Below, one piece after another: positions 15,351 to 26,200 of a stretch of 64,000 nt of DNA; the first letter of the stretch is position 1; every line of letters begins with the position of its first letter. A program made the translations under genes and the position numbers. The stretch spans positions 4,354-68,353 of the forward strand of contig CAYSPG010000020.1 in assembly GCA_964432885.1 (NCBI GenBank). Direction: 5' to 3'. The notes under the pieces were generated by a model. That model did no database searches and was not told the origin of the DNA. It was given only the letters and a program-made list of their open reading frames with translations. Source of the DNA: CAYSPG01 sp964432885. GTDB taxonomy: Bacteria > Bacteroidota > Bacteroidia > AKYH767-A > OLB10.

Positions 15351-18300
15351 ATGAAAAAGCACCTATTAGCATTACTACTTGCATTCATTGCAATTAATGC
15401 GCAAGCGCAAACTAACCTCGCTCTTAATTTTGATGGAAGTAATGATTTCGTTGATATTCCCAACAGCGCAAGCTTAAATGTTACATCAGCCATTACAGTA
15501 GAGTTTTGGATACAAGGAACAACCACGGCCAATACTGTAGTATTTGAAAAAGGGGGTGCCAACACAAATTATCATTTTCAAACCAGTAACATAACCATGA
15601 CGGCAGGAGGCTCCTATCTTTTTTTCGGAATTTCTCCAAACAACACAACCGGAAGGGTGGTAACCTCAACGCCCGTTTTGGATGGCAACCCGCACCACAT
15701 TGCCGCCACATTTGACGATGCCGCAAATACAATGCGAATTTATGTTGATGGCATCTTAAGCAATTCCAATACAGGTGCAACAAATGTTATAACTGCTAAT
15801 TCAGACCCGGTGCAAATGGGCTCGCGCAGCGGAGTAGCTGCATTTCCAGGCACTTTAGACGAAGTAAGGGTTTGGAATTCTATACGCACACAAGCGCAAA
15901 TTCAGGCTAATATGTACTGCTCACTTACACTTCCGCAATCAGGATTAGTAGCGTATTATAACTTTAATCATCCAACAGCAGTTGCAGGAGGTAACAATGC
16001 AGGGCTTACTTCACTTACCGATAATTCGCCAAACGGAAACACAGGTACACTCACCAACTTTGCACTTAACGCTGCATCATCAAACTGGGTAACGGGCATA
16101 TCCTCCGTAGCACCATCCATCACAACATGCGCCAACATAAACACCGGCAGCACAATTGGCTCCGGAGGCACTGTGGTTTATTATTCAAACATCTCTGCCG
16201 CAGGCTCACCATCTCCTACAATTACCTACTCCATACCCAACGGCTCATTTTTTCCTATAGGCACCACCCCCGTAACAGCTACAGCTACCAATTGCGCTGG
16301 CACAGCAACCTGCACTTTTAATGTAACCATACCTTATGTAGATTGGATATGGTTCGGCAACATCAGCTCTACCGTTTTTCAGGAGGGTGATGATGTAGCT
16401 ACCGATGCCAGCGGCAACGTTTACGTTTTTGGAAATACCGACCCCGGTACCGTAAATTTTGGCTGCAGCCAGATAACACCCGGAGCCAATTTTGCATGGT
16501 TTCTTACCAAATACAACAGTGCCGGTGAGGTACTATGGGTGCGCTCAGCAACATCATCATCCACAGCATACCGTGGTTCAAGCAGTAGTTTAGATGTAAA
16601 CCAGTCAACAGGCGAAATAGTTATACAGGCAGATTTTGCAGGCACCATCACATTGGGCGCAATTACATTAACAAGCCTGTCAGGAAGTAACGATAATTTT
16701 GTGGCCAAGTACGATGCCAGCGGCAATGTACTATGGGCGCAGCGCTTTGGCGGAACGGGCTATGAAGAAACTCCTTCGGATGTAAAGTTTGACAATGCAG
16801 GCAACATCATAACCATAGGAGGTTATGGTTCAGGAAGCATTACCATTGGTTCCACCACACTATCAAACTCGGGAGGTGGCGATGGGTACATGGCAAAACT
16901 TAACTCAAGTGGAAGTGTAACATGGGTAAAATGGTTTGATGGATTTGGCAACAACGGCCCCAATGGCCTTGCTATTGATGCATCAAATAATATTTATGTA
17001 TGCGGTTCATTAGCGGGTAACAGCGCACAGCTTGGCCTAACCATGTTAGGAACACCTGAAGATGGCTTTGTGGCAAAATTTAACTCAGCCGGAACATTGC
17101 AGTGGGCGCGCACGCAGTACGGAAACAATTTAGACCGCATTTATGCCATTGCACTTGACCCAACTGGTAATGTATATACTGCCACACATTTTTACTCAGC
17201 CGGTTTAACTATTGGTGCAACATCCCATGCCAATGCCGGTGCTGTGGGCACTATTGATATAGCCCTTACCAAATACGACAATGCCGGAACTGTTATCTGG
17301 ACAAATAAATTTGGCTCAGCAAATGATGAAGTGCCTGAAAACACACTTGTGTATGACAATGCCGGTAGTTTATATCTCGGCTTTCATTCTGATGCCGCTT
17401 CACTAACAGTAGGCTCACAAACATTTACCAACGCAGGCACAGGTCGCGATTTTTATATTGCTAAAGCAGATGCCGCTACGGGAGCTTACATAAGCACCAA
17501 TAAATATGGCGGCACCGCAAGTGATAATATTTATGGATTAAAAATAGATAACAGTGGGCAGCTATATGTGTGCGGAAGCTTTTCTTCGCCTACCATGACA
17601 TTAGGTACCTTAACATTAACCAACACCGGTAGTGGTGATGTGTTTGTAGGAAAAATAGCACCGTTTATTTCGCTTACCTGCACAGCACCCGCCACCGTAT
17701 GTCAGGGTGCAACACACACCATAAACTACACCGCCACCGGCACCTTTAATGCAGGCAATATTTTTACCGCACAACTAAGCGATGCCACCGGCAGCTTTTG
17801 CACACCTACCAACATTGGCACCGTGGCAGCCACCACCAGCGGCAGCATTACCGTTACCATACCCGGTGCCATGCCCACAGGCACAGGATACCGCATACGT
17901 GTTATAGCAAGCGATGTATTATTTATTGGAAATGATAACGGAAGTAATATACAAGTGGGAATATTGCCAGTAATAAGCACCTGTCCATCCAACATTACCC
18001 AGTGCGATAACTACATTGCCACCTGGACAAACCCGACAGCAACCGGATTGCCGGCACCTACCGTAACAAGCACTCCAACAAGCGGAAGCACTTTTGCAGC
18101 AGGCATCACCACAGTAACTGCTACAGCAACTAATGCCTGTGCGTCTTCAAGCTGCACATTTACCGTTACCATTAACGAATCGGCCACAGCACCCACATCC
18201 GTTACCACCGATGATGCCGATAATAATATATGCGCTGGCAATAACATTACGCTTACAGCCAACACCACCAATTTAGGCACACCGGCAGGAAGTGTTACAT

Positions 18301-20051
18301 GGTACGAAGGTGGCTGCGGTGCTGGTGCATCTATTGGCATAGGTGCTTCGCTAACATTAACTCCATCATCAGGCACACACGATTATTATGCACGTATCGA
18401 AAACAGTTGCGGAAACACCACCTGCCAGCAGGTAACAGTAGTTGTCTCAAGTGCGCCAGTAACCGTAAATGTGCCCAACCCACCCATTACCGGATTGCCT
18501 GTGGCGGCATGTGGCGGTTCGTCAGCCACTATTTCAACCACAGCTACACCACTTGCCACACAATATATATGGGATGGGCCGGCCGGTTGTATTTTTAACG
18601 CAACCGGAAATCCCTACGTATCCACTACCCCTAATGCAACGTTGGTATTCGGGTCTGCTAACGGCTCGGGCTATTACATAGGTGTGCAGGCAGCCAATGC
18701 CTGTGGGGCTTCTACTCGCAGGGTGCAATGGGTGCGCGGCACAGTAAGTGTACCCGCTTCGGTTACCGCACTTAACGGACAAATAATTGAGTGCGCCAAT
18801 ACAAGCGCCCAGTACTCAACTCCCGCTGTTACCGGAGCCAGCAGTTATCTGTGGACATTTATGGGTAACGGAACCGTAACAGGTACAGGCACCACCGCTA
18901 CTGTAAACTTTGGACCATCATTTACTGGTGGGGCTGTATGCGTGGCTGCGCAAACAAGTTGTTATACTTCGCCAACAAAATGTTTAGCAATAACAAATGC
19001 ACCCAGTACAGTAGGCGCCATGAGCGGAACATTTAGTGTTTGCGCAGGCCCCGTTTATACGTACAGCGTACCGGCACAGGCAGGTGTTGCATCCTACAAC
19101 TGGACATTGCCAACAGGTGCTTCAGGCACTTCAACCAGCAATAGCATTAATGTAACCTTTGCGCCAACATTTGTTAATGGTGATATTTCTGTTACTGCAA
19201 CAAGTATATGCGGTGTAACCACATCACCTCCGCGCAAGCGCACGGCCAACATTGGCTCTCCAACCATGCCAGCTTCCATTACCGGCCCATCAAGCGGTCT
19301 TTGCAGCCAAACCGTTGTATACACCAGTGCGGCTCAACCCGGCTCCACATTTAACTGGACGGCACCGGCAGCAACTATAAACAGCGGCCAGGGAAGTAAT
19401 GCCGTAAGTGTAACGTTTGGAACTTTTACTGCAGCATCAACAGTGTGCGTTACGGCAAGTAATACATGCGGAGCAAGTGCACCGCGCTGTATTACCGTAA
19501 ACGGAAAACCAAACAGCCCCGGTTCTATTACAGCCATTCCATCGTCATGGTGCGCAAACACCAGCGGTGTTGAGTTTGGTGTAGATGTTACCGGACTTAC
19601 AGGTTCTTACACACTAAGCTGGCTTTACCCGGGCTCATCAGTGGCGCAATATGTTTTAGGTGGAGGCAATTCAACAAGTTTAATTTTAAACTGGCTTACC
19701 GGCAGCGGCCCTATTCACGTTACAGCAAGCAATGGATGTGGAAACTCCACACGCACCAGCACCTGGAGCAACACTTGCCGCGAAGGCGAGGATGTTCAGT
19801 TGGCAGTTGGCAATGAGCAGTTAACAGTGTATCCTAACCCCGTAAGCTCCATTTTAAATGTTGAGTTATATTCAAACATTGATGCTTCAACAACAATTCA
19901 ATTGATAGATGTTACTGGAAAAGTAGTTTTGCAGAAAAACAGCATGGCTAATGCAGGCATTAACAATATAAAGCTTGATGTTGGCTCCATAGCCAAAGGA
20001 ATTTATATACTTAGTGCTAACAACAAGCAAATAAAATTAATTGTGGAATAA
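15351..20051 (+). CDS. Large T9SS-secreted surface protein with LamG, HYR and beta-propeller repeats
   Basis: 1566 residues. The signal peptide is residues 1-20 (ends AQAQ). A concanavalin/LamG-type domain covers about 22-190 (DEVRVWNSIRTQAQIQANM). HYR-like domains occur at about 255-330 and 870-945 (PTPVTATATN-type ends). Between them are SBBP-like beta-propeller repeats (for example GNVLWAQRFGGTG, SGSVTWVKWFDGFG). Several PKD/Ig-like domains follow up to about 1480. The last 75 residues are a type A sorting domain (VYPNPVSSILNVELYS, GIYILSANNKQIKLIV), so it should be exported by T9SS. QLAVGNEQL just before the sorting domain comes from a 7-bp repeat. Function is probably adhesion or matrix binding; no catalytic site is seen. 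Confidence 0.9.
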   Translation: MKKHLLALLLAFIAINAQAQTNLALNFDGSNDFVDIPNSASLNVTSAITVEFWIQGTTTANTVVFEKGGANTNYHFQTSNITMTAGGSYLFFGISPNNTTGRVVTSTPVLDGNPHHIAATFDDAANTMRIYVDGILSNSNTGATNVITANSDPVQMGSRSGVAAFPGTLDEVRVWNSIRTQAQIQANMYCSLTLPQSGLVAYYNFNHPTAVAGGNNAGLTSLTDNSPNGNTGTLTNFALNAASSNWVTGISSVAPSITTCANINTGSTIGSGGTVVYYSNISAAGSPSPTITYSIPNGSFFPIGTTPVTATATNCAGTATCTFNVTIPYVDWIWFGNISSTVFQEGDDVATDASGNVYVFGNTDPGTVNFGCSQITPGANFAWFLTKYNSAGEVLWVRSATSSSTAYRGSSSSLDVNQSTGEIVIQADFAGTITLGAITLTSLSGSNDNFVAKYDASGNVLWAQRFGGTGYEETPSDVKFDNAGNIITIGGYGSGSITIGSTTLSNSGGGDGYMAKLNSSGSVTWVKWFDGFGNNGPNGLAIDASNNIYVCGSLAGNSAQLGLTMLGTPEDGFVAKFNSAGTLQWARTQYGNNLDRIYAIALDPTGNVYTATHFYSAGLTIGATSHANAGAVGTIDIALTKYDNAGTVIWTNKFGSANDEVPENTLVYDNAGSLYLGFHSDAASLTVGSQTFTNAGTGRDFYIAKADAATGAYISTNKYGGTASDNIYGLKIDNSGQLYVCGSFSSPTMTLGTLTLTNTGSGDVFVGKIAPFISLTCTAPATVCQGATHTINYTATGTFNAGNIFTAQLSDATGSFCTPTNIGTVAATTSGSITVTIPGAMPTGTGYRIRVIASDVLFIGNDNGSNIQVGILPVISTCPSNITQCDNYIATWTNPTATGLPAPTVTSTPTSGSTFAAGITTVTATATNACASSSCTFTVTINESATAPTSVTTDDADNNICAGNNITLTANTTNLGTPAGSVTWYEGGCGAGASIGIGASLTLTPSSGTHDYYARIENSCGNTTCQQVTVVVSSAPVTVNVPNPPITGLPVAACGGSSATISTTATPLATQYIWDGPAGCIFNATGNPYVSTTPNATLVFGSANGSGYYIGVQAANACGASTRRVQWVRGTVSVPASVTALNGQIIECANTSAQYSTPAVTGASSYLWTFMGNGTVTGTGTTATVNFGPSFTGGAVCVAAQTSCYTSPTKCLAITNAPSTVGAMSGTFSVCAGPVYTYSVPAQAGVASYNWTLPTGASGTSTSNSINVTFAPTFVNGDISVTATSICGVTTSPPRKRTANIGSPTMPASITGPSSGLCSQTVVYTSAAQPGSTFNWTAPAATINSGQGSNAVSVTFGTFTAASTVCVTASNTCGASAPRCITVNGKPNSPGSITAIPSSWCANTSGVEFGVDVTGLTGSYTLSWLYPGSSVAQYVLGGGNSTSLILNWLTGSGPIHVTASNGCGNSTRTSTWSNTCREGEDVQLAVGNEQLTVYPNPVSSILNVELYSNIDASTTIQLIDVTGKVVLQKNSMANAGINNIKLDVGSIAKGIYILSANNKQIKLIVE
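19798..19826. repeat. Heptanucleotide repeat (CAGTTGG type) inside the T9SS cargo gene
   Basis: CAGTTGG CAGTTGG CAATGAG CAGTTAA CAG, a seven-base period, encodes VQLAVGNEQLT in front of the sorting domain. The related GGCAATT GGCAGTA GGCAGCA stretch in metG also encodes QLAVG. Confidence 0.65.
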
Positions 20052-20074
20052 CTACACTGAAAACAACAAACAAG

Positions 20075-20106
20075 GAGCTGTTTCAAAACTGAAACAGCTC
20101 TTTTTT
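20075..20106 (+). terminator. Rho-independent terminator between convergent genes
   Basis: GAGCTGTTTC and GAAACAGCTC form a perfect 10-bp stem with a 6-nt loop, followed by TTTTTT. It ends the T9SS cargo gene and may also act on the convergent pirin gene. Confidence 0.9.
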
Positions 20107-20107
20107 A

Positions 20108-21079
20108 TTATTGCCTTTTTCCATTCACCATCTCAGGACTTCCCATTTTACCGGATTGGTAATCGCTGTAGCACTTTCTTATTTCCTCTTCGCTATTCAT
20201 CACAAAAGGGCCGTAAGCATACACAGCTTCATTGTGCGGTTGTCCGCCAAGCAAAAGAATTTCTGCATCAGCAGCACTAAAAATTTCAACATCACTGCCA
20301 CCCCTTTCATAAAGCACCACCTGGTTGGTTAAGATTTCTTTGCGTCCTTCGGTTTCGATTTTACCCTTTATTACATAAATAAATGCATTATGCGCAGGGT
20401 TAACAGGAATGCTCAACTTGCAACCTGCTTTCATATTAATATGAAAATAAAACACAGGAAACAGGGTTTCAATTTTTGATTTGGCACCAAACATTTCGCC
20501 AAGCACAATTTTGGCAGAATACTCATTTGCTTTTATCTCAGCCATTTTATCGGGGTGAAACACAGCAGTTGACGGGTCAATAAATTTATATTTCGAAGGC
20601 ATGTTTAGCCAAATTTGAAATCCATGATAAACACCACCGTCATCATACAACTTACTTCCGGTTTCTTCCATGTGAATGGCACCGCGCCCCGAAGTAAACA
20701 TCATAAAATCGCCTTTGTTGATTTGAAAATCATAATTCAAACTGTCGCGATGATGGCCGCTGCCCGATAAAAAATAAGTGATGGGAATAACGCCAGCATG
20801 TGGATGTGCATCAACGCGCAGCGGTTTGTCTTTAGGATTTACCGTTACCGGCCCAAACTCATCAAAAAATACATAAGGCGAAACATAATCATTATTATCA
20901 CCGGCAAATGCGCGCAACACCGGCAGTGTGCCCACCATGGTACGGCTTGCAGTAATTACCGAATGAACTTTTCTTGCTTTATCAGAAGCAAGCATTCCTG
21001 ATGCTTTGTTTAACAAATCAGGCACTACCACCGATGCCCCAATGATAGCTGAGCCTTTAAAAAATTTTCTTCTGTCCAT
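20108..21079 (-). CDS. Pirin-family cupin protein with Tat-like signal
   Basis: 323 residues from the ATG at 21079. A start 33 bp upstream would add MLFLLVAKSSI and spoil the leader. The N-terminus MDRRKFFKGSAIIGASVVV is a twin-arginine-type signal (RRKFFKG). The pirin N-terminal cupin follows (DAHPHAGVIPITYFLSG, with metal-type histidines), and the C-terminal region is pirin-like. Some pirins are quercetin dioxygenases; others are regulatory, so substrate is open. Export of a pirin through Tat is less common and suggests a periplasmic oxidoreductase role. A promoter at 21101-21132 supports the chosen start. Confidence 0.85.
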   Translation of the reverse strand: MDRRKFFKGSAIIGASVVVPDLLNKASGMLASDKARKVHSVITASRTMVGTLPVLRAFAGDNNDYVSPYVFFDEFGPVTVNPKDKPLRVDAHPHAGVIPITYFLSGSGHHRDSLNYDFQINKGDFMMFTSGRGAIHMEETGSKLYDDGGVYHGFQIWLNMPSKYKFIDPSTAVFHPDKMAEIKANEYSAKIVLGEMFGAKSKIETLFPVFYFHINMKAGCKLSIPVNPAHNAFIYVIKGKIETEGRKEILTNQVVLYERGGSDVEIFSAADAEILLLGGQPHNEAVYAYGPFVMNSEEEIRKCYSDYQSGKMGSPEMVNGKRQ

Positions 21080-21100
21080 GATACTACTTTTTGCTACTAA

Positions 21101-21132
21101 CAAAAATAACAATCAAATAGTTTATTCTACAA
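21101..21132 (-). promoter_or_regulatory. Promoter of the pirin-family gene
   Basis: On the minus strand, TTG (21132-21130) is followed after 21 bp by TATTTTTG (21108-21101), 21 bp before the ATG at 21079. Confidence 0.55.
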
Positions 21133-21150
21133 CCGTGTGAGTAAATACCC

Positions 21151-21546
21151 TTAATGCAAAGCGGCCGTAATTTTATCAGCCAGTTCCTCCATCCTTTCTT
21201 TGGGTAAAGAAAGTTTTGGTTGCGAAAAATTTAAATCACTCACATTGTTCATTGGTATTAAATGAATATGCGCATGTGGAACTTCAAGGCCAATAACAGC
21301 AACTCCAACCCTTTTGCAAGGCACCGATTTTTTTAACGCAGTGGCAATGCGTTTAGCAAACAAAATAAGTTCTGTATAAAGCGTGTCATCAATATCAAAA
21401 ATATAATCCACTTCCTTTTTAGGCACTACAAGTGTGTGCCCTTCGGCAAGCGGGCTTATGTCTAAAAAAGCAAAACAGTTTTCGCTCTCTGCTATTTTAT
21501 AACAAGGAATTTCGCCTGAAATTATTTTAGAGAAAATAGTGGACAT
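21151..21546 (-). CDS. HIT-family nucleotide-binding hydrolase (HINT-like)
   Basis: 131 residues. The histidine triad His91-x-His93-x-His95 is in HAHIHLIPMN, with the family start IFSKIISGEIPCYKI and the LVVPK motif. HIT proteins of this class hydrolyse nucleotide phosphoramidates or similar adenylated compounds in the cytoplasm. It is downstream of greA with a 34-bp gap and is probably co-transcribed. An 8-bp periodic ACTCAATCACTCATT stretch (21551-21566) lies just before the start. Confidence 0.92.
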   Translation of the reverse strand: MSTIFSKIISGEIPCYKIAESENCFAFLDISPLAEGHTLVVPKKEVDYIFDIDDTLYTELILFAKRIATALKKSVPCKRVGVAVIGLEVPHAHIHLIPMNNVSDLNFSQPKLSLPKERMEELADKITAALH

Positions 21547-21550
21547 ATAT

Positions 21551-21566
21551 AATGAGTGATTGAGTA
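21551..21566 (-). repeat. 8-bp periodic CAATCATT-type leader repeat (HIT gene)
   Basis: Minus strand TACTCAAT CACTCATT lies directly before the HIT-family start codon. Similar 8-bp periodic tracts precede smc (31954-31987) and the Rel gene (52445-52476). Confidence 0.5.
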
Positions 21567-21580
21567 AACGAATTAGAAAC

Positions 21581-22054
21581 CTACCTTGAAATTTTAAGCA
21601 CCTCTAACTTTAAAACACCACTTGGCACTTGTACTTCGGCAATCTCGCCCACCTTTTTTCCAAGCAGTCCTTTGCCAATTGGCGATGTAACCGAAATTTT
21701 TCCAGCTTTTAAATCGGCTTCGTTTTCGGCAACAAGCACATAGTTAAGTTCGGTTTTATTGCCAAGGTTTTTAATTTTTACTTTCGATAAAATTGAAACT
21801 TTGGAGACATCAATTTTAGATTCATCAACCAAACGCGCATTGCTAAGCAACTCTTCCATTTTCGAAATCTTAAGTTCAAGTAATCCTTGTGCATCTTTGG
21901 CTGCATCGTATTCGGCATTTTCAGACAGGTCGCCTTTATCGCGGGCCTCAGCAATTTGTTTTGATATGGCAGGACGTTGAACATTTTTAAGATTTGCCAG
22001 TTCATCCTGCAGTTTTTTTAATCCTTCTTCGGTTAAATAAGTAATGTTTGACAT
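21581..22054 (-). CDS. greA: Transcription elongation factor GreA
   Basis: 157 residues, typical length. The N-terminal coiled coil (about 8-75) has the conserved tip GDLSENAEYDAAKDAQG, whose acidic residues reach into the RNA polymerase active site to stimulate cleavage of backtracked RNA. The C-terminal FKBP-like domain includes SPIGKGLLGKKVGE. The HIT-family gene follows on the same strand. A terminator for the upstream PorV-like gene (22082-22109) separates greA from that unit. Confidence 0.95.
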   Translation of the reverse strand: MSNITYLTEEGLKKLQDELANLKNVQRPAISKQIAEARDKGDLSENAEYDAAKDAQGLLELKISKMEELLSNARLVDESKIDVSKVSILSKVKIKNLGNKTELNYVLVAENEADLKAGKISVTSPIGKGLLGKKVGEIAEVQVPSGVLKLEVLKISR

Positions 22055-22081
22055 TGGTAAGGGTATTAAAATAAAAATGAA

Positions 22082-22109
22082 AGAAGGTCATCTTACGATG
22101 ACCCTCTTC
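22082..22109 (-). terminator. Rho-independent terminator after the PorV-like gene
   Basis: GGTCATC (22087-22093) and GATGACC (22098-22104) form a perfect stem around TTAC, extended by AAGA/TCTT pairs around a mismatch. On the minus strand a T-rich stretch follows. It closes the three-gene minus-strand unit before greA. Confidence 0.75.
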
Positions 22110-22135
22110 CACAATATTAAATTCTTAAATTAAAA

Positions 22136-23194
22136 TCAGAGTTTAAATACCAAACCGAAACTGTGTGTTCCGTCAAATGGATTGGTATCGCGGTATGAAT
22201 AATCCAAATCAAGCATCTTACCTGATTTGCCAATAGGAACAGAAACGGTTAATCCGGCTCCAAGTCCTGTGTAGGCATTGGTAGTCATATCGCTTTTTGA
22301 ACCATCTTTTTCAAAGCTATAAGCTACTCGAAGATTAAACAACTTTTTAAATCCGTATTCTAATCCTACATTGGTTTGGTCTTTTGTAAATGAATTAGCA
22401 AAAAAAGTTGCAGCAAGTGTTAGCTTATGCATTTCGCCAATTTTATAATCATACGCACCACCAATGTTTACAAGCGATGGCAACTCAAATTTATCAGCCT
22501 TTTGACTAACTGTGAGTGTGGTACCGTAAGGAGTTGTTCCTTTAAACGATAAACCATCACCACTATAACGCATTGGAGCACCTACATTTTTAAGAGCAAT
22601 TCCAAAACGTAAATTATCACGCTCTTTATTAAAGCCAGTTACGTATTGTATTCCTGCATCAAAAGCAAAACCCTGAGCTCGCACATCGCCCACGCTTTCT
22701 GAAATAATACGCACGGCCAATCCTCCATATATGCTGTTTGAAAATGCCTTGGCATACGAAACTGCAATGTTCAAGAACTGTGGTTTATAAGTCCCTAATC
22801 CGCCTTCAGGTTGTTCGGCAGTGGTTACTGGAATATCGCCAAAATCCATTGACATAATTCCAAGTGTAAGAGCACCTGCTTCACCTACATGCTGCGAAAG
22901 ACCAAATGCATTGATGTTTACATCAGATCCCTTTAACCATGTGGTGTGTGTAAAACCTACTTCGGTTTTTTTGGTAAATGCAGTTCCGGCTACATTTAAA
23001 AACTGAGCATCAAGCCCACGCACAGTGGCTGTGTTTGCATTCATCCAGCCTGCACTGCGTGCCCATGGGTTAATTAATAATTCGGTTGCACCGGCTTGTC
23101 CAGCACGGTTATCATTACCTCCAACGGCAATGCCGGTAACAAGTACCGACATTGCAACTGAAGCCTTTATTTTTGATTTAATTGTCCTTCTCAT
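22136..23194 (-). CDS. PorV/PorQ-family outer-membrane beta-barrel protein
   Basis: 352 residues. A basic and hydrophobic N-terminus (about 1-25) serves as signal peptide. It is followed by AGATELLINPWARSAGWMNA, resembling the mature start of PorV/PorQ-like proteins, and alternating beta-strand segments ending in a C-terminal strand with terminal Phe-Lys-Leu. PorV is the T9SS component that carries cargo to the attachment complex; PorQ-like members are related. It is the last gene of a unit with a TonB-dependent receptor and a 1399-residue secreted protein (33-bp gap), so it may be a dedicated partner rather than the housekeeping PorV. Confidence 0.75.
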   Translation of the reverse strand: MRRTIKSKIKASVAMSVLVTGIAVGGNDNRAGQAGATELLINPWARSAGWMNANTATVRGLDAQFLNVAGTAFTKKTEVGFTHTTWLKGSDVNINAFGLSQHVGEAGALTLGIMSMDFGDIPVTTAEQPEGGLGTYKPQFLNIAVSYAKAFSNSIYGGLAVRIISESVGDVRAQGFAFDAGIQYVTGFNKERDNLRFGIALKNVGAPMRYSGDGLSFKGTTPYGTTLTVSQKADKFELPSLVNIGGAYDYKIGEMHKLTLAATFFANSFTKDQTNVGLEYGFKKLFNLRVAYSFEKDGSKSDMTTNAYTGLGAGLTVSVPIGKSGKMLDLDYSYRDTNPFDGTHSFGLVFKL

Positions 23195-23227
23195 AAAGTA
23201 TGTTTAGTTTTTTTGTTAGAGGTAATA

Positions 23228-26200
23228 TTAATAACTGTCTAAGTCTATCGGACGCAATACGCCAAACCATTTGAGTGTACGCTCACCCAAACCTGGAGCT
23301 TCGATGTGGATAAGATAAACACCACTTGCAATTGGCACACCGGCATCATTATTTAAATCCCAATCAAGTGAGGTGTCATAGTTTCCGCTACCTGACTCAG
23401 TGCCCTGACTATTGCCAATAACAGCACCGTCTGATTGGTCAGGAGCAACATCGCGGCTGTAACTGCGAATCAATGTTCCGTTCATTGTGTAAATACTCAC
23501 CTTGCACTTACTTGGCAAGTTGGTAATTTTTACCCAACTGTCGTTTTGTTTTGTTTCGTAAGATGAGTAAGCATAATATGGGTTTGGAACCACATTTATC
23601 ATTGACAATGCGTCTTTGGCTACTGAAGACACGTTTGTTTCGGGTACTATTCCATCTGTACTAAACTCATACATGGGGTTGGCTCCGTTTTTAGTTTCTA
23701 CAACCAAACCGGTACCCGTAAAGTTAGTAGGTAGGCCTGATAGCACAGTAAATGTAGTTCCGGCATTAAAGTTAACCCCGTTGTATGTTGCTGTGCCACT
23801 TGTTACATAATAGGTTGTTCCTTCGTTTAGGATTGCAGTGTTATCAAACGGTGTACTAAAGTTGGTATTATATGTTTTATACTTACGTGCAACACGCAAG
23901 CGAACAAGTGCATCATCTTCAAGCAACGAATGGTTTGTTGATACAAGTGGTATGCTTGTCCACATCGCATGTATCCATGCATTACGAATGGAGTTTGCAG
24001 AACCTTGTTTTAAGAGACTATAGAATTTTGTTCCATCATCATATTTTGGAATATCGTTAACTCCATCAGCATTATGGCCAATTACATAAACAAAATGCAT
24101 ACCTCCCCAAATTGGAATTCCTGCGTCATCATACATTGCTGATGTAGGATTCCAAACCATGTCAGTTCCGTTATTATTTCCAAGTTGTGAGTTTTCGCCA
24201 TAAACTAAGTTTAACCGTTCACCTGTTTCTAGGTTTACAGCATAGCCAGGAAACCAGCCCATACCTGAATCGGAAACTAAACCAGCTTCGTCAACATTAT
24301 AACCCGGATAACCATACTTTACGCCCTGCTTGTCAACAGATTTTTCTCTGCGTAGTGTAAAACGAGGTGCAGCTCCATAATTTGATGAGGCGGGATAGCC
24401 TGTTTCAACTACAGGACAGCGTGACCACTTAGATTTATCAGAGGTAATTACAATATCTACGCTTGATAATGCTGTTTTATAGTTTCCGTAAACTGATAAT
24501 CCTTGCAAAGGTTCACCTTGTACATTGATGTTATATTTTACGTGGTATTTAAAATCTGACTTTCCGCAAAGTTTAAAGGGAGCCCATGTTCCACCAATAA
24601 CCTTTTCATATACCTGATCATCATCCAATCCTGCATACAAATCACCGGCAGCAGCATCAGATCCATCACCACTACGTATCCAGTTTTGGTAATCTGAGGT
24701 ATCACCTTCAGTATCGGGTACACCGGTTAACCACTCTTTGCCATTGGCAAATGTTAGTGTTCCATCAAGAAAGGCGTTGTTATCTGCACCGGGCTGGCCT
24801 GCTTCCACAAGCACACTGTTAATATCAGCAGTCAAACCAAGCTCGTAGCTGTTATCAATTTCTAATTTTCCGGTGCTTGAATTTACCTTGTATGTTTCGG
24901 TAACCAATACCTGTTCGTTAAACTCGCCAAGCGTAAAGTCAGAGGTGTCAATGGCACCTTCATCTTCTTTTAATCTCCATCTGTCGCTTTCGCTAACACC
25001 GTCAAACCAAGTTGTAAAATGTCCGTGCTCAATAATAGTGGGGTCGTACACTTTAATATTAAGTGGTCCGGCAGCGGCCTCGTATACAGGATTAGCAACT
25101 GTATAGTTAGGTCCTGTTAAGGCTTCTTCTCTTGATGAAGCTTTCATATCCAAAATAACTCCACCGTTACCTTGTCCTTCAATTCTCTTAATTTCAACCC
25201 CACCACCAACTTCAACATTCAAAACCTGTCCTCCGTTCTCAACCGATGGGTTATGGGGAATACCGGTATATGTTTTTATATTGTTACGACCGGCCAAAAA
25301 AGGTTTTTGCTGTGTGGTATTATTGCTTGGTGGAAATACTGGCTCAAAAGGCAAATAATTATTGTAAGCATAACTAATTACCGTAAAATAATACGCCTTG
25401 TGATTTATTAACTCTTTATCGGCAGTAGCAAAAGCATCTTCGGTTATTACAAATGTGTGTTTTAGTCCCTGATTTGCTTCACCACGTTCAGCAGTATTAA
25501 AAGTTTCTTGTGTAGGTACGTATCCACCAACGTTTTCATTATAAGCCCAATTAACAATTCTGTCAATATTATCTTTTCTGTCAATCTGATAAATCAATCG
25601 GGCTAAATCAGGATTATCCAAATCGCCTGTAGTAACAGCATTGTTTTTAAATTGGTAAATTTGGTATCCCTGAAAATAATAACGGTGTTTGTTGGTATCC
25701 GGCTCAATGTTATACGAAATTGCCGGATCAATATCATCATAGAGTTCAACTTTATCGGTACCTGCATTTTGAAGTGATAAAACAAGTTTTCTGTCTAACT
25801 CGCGTATCGCAACATCTGGTGCATCAGGTCCATCCAATGTTTTAAAACAGTTATTAAATAATGCTTGTGCTTTTTCATCAGCTACTTTTAAAAGAGCTAC
25901 AGAAGCCTCAGGTCCACCTGAAGTTGCACGAGCCCATAAAGCACCGGTTGTAATAAAGTTTACAGCACCGGCTTTTAAGGTAAACTCACCGGCAGATTGT
26001 AAAAATCGTCTGTCTGAGGCAACATTTCCTGCTGTAACTTCTGTCCAATTAACAGGAAATGATGGGTCAGTTGTACCTGGGAAGAGATAGTCACATACAG
26101 GAAACCCTGAACTTCTACCTAACAAGCCATCTCTTGTAAATCTATCTCCATTTTTCCACGAACCAGTTAAATATTGGTAATAATCATCTGTCACCTCTGG

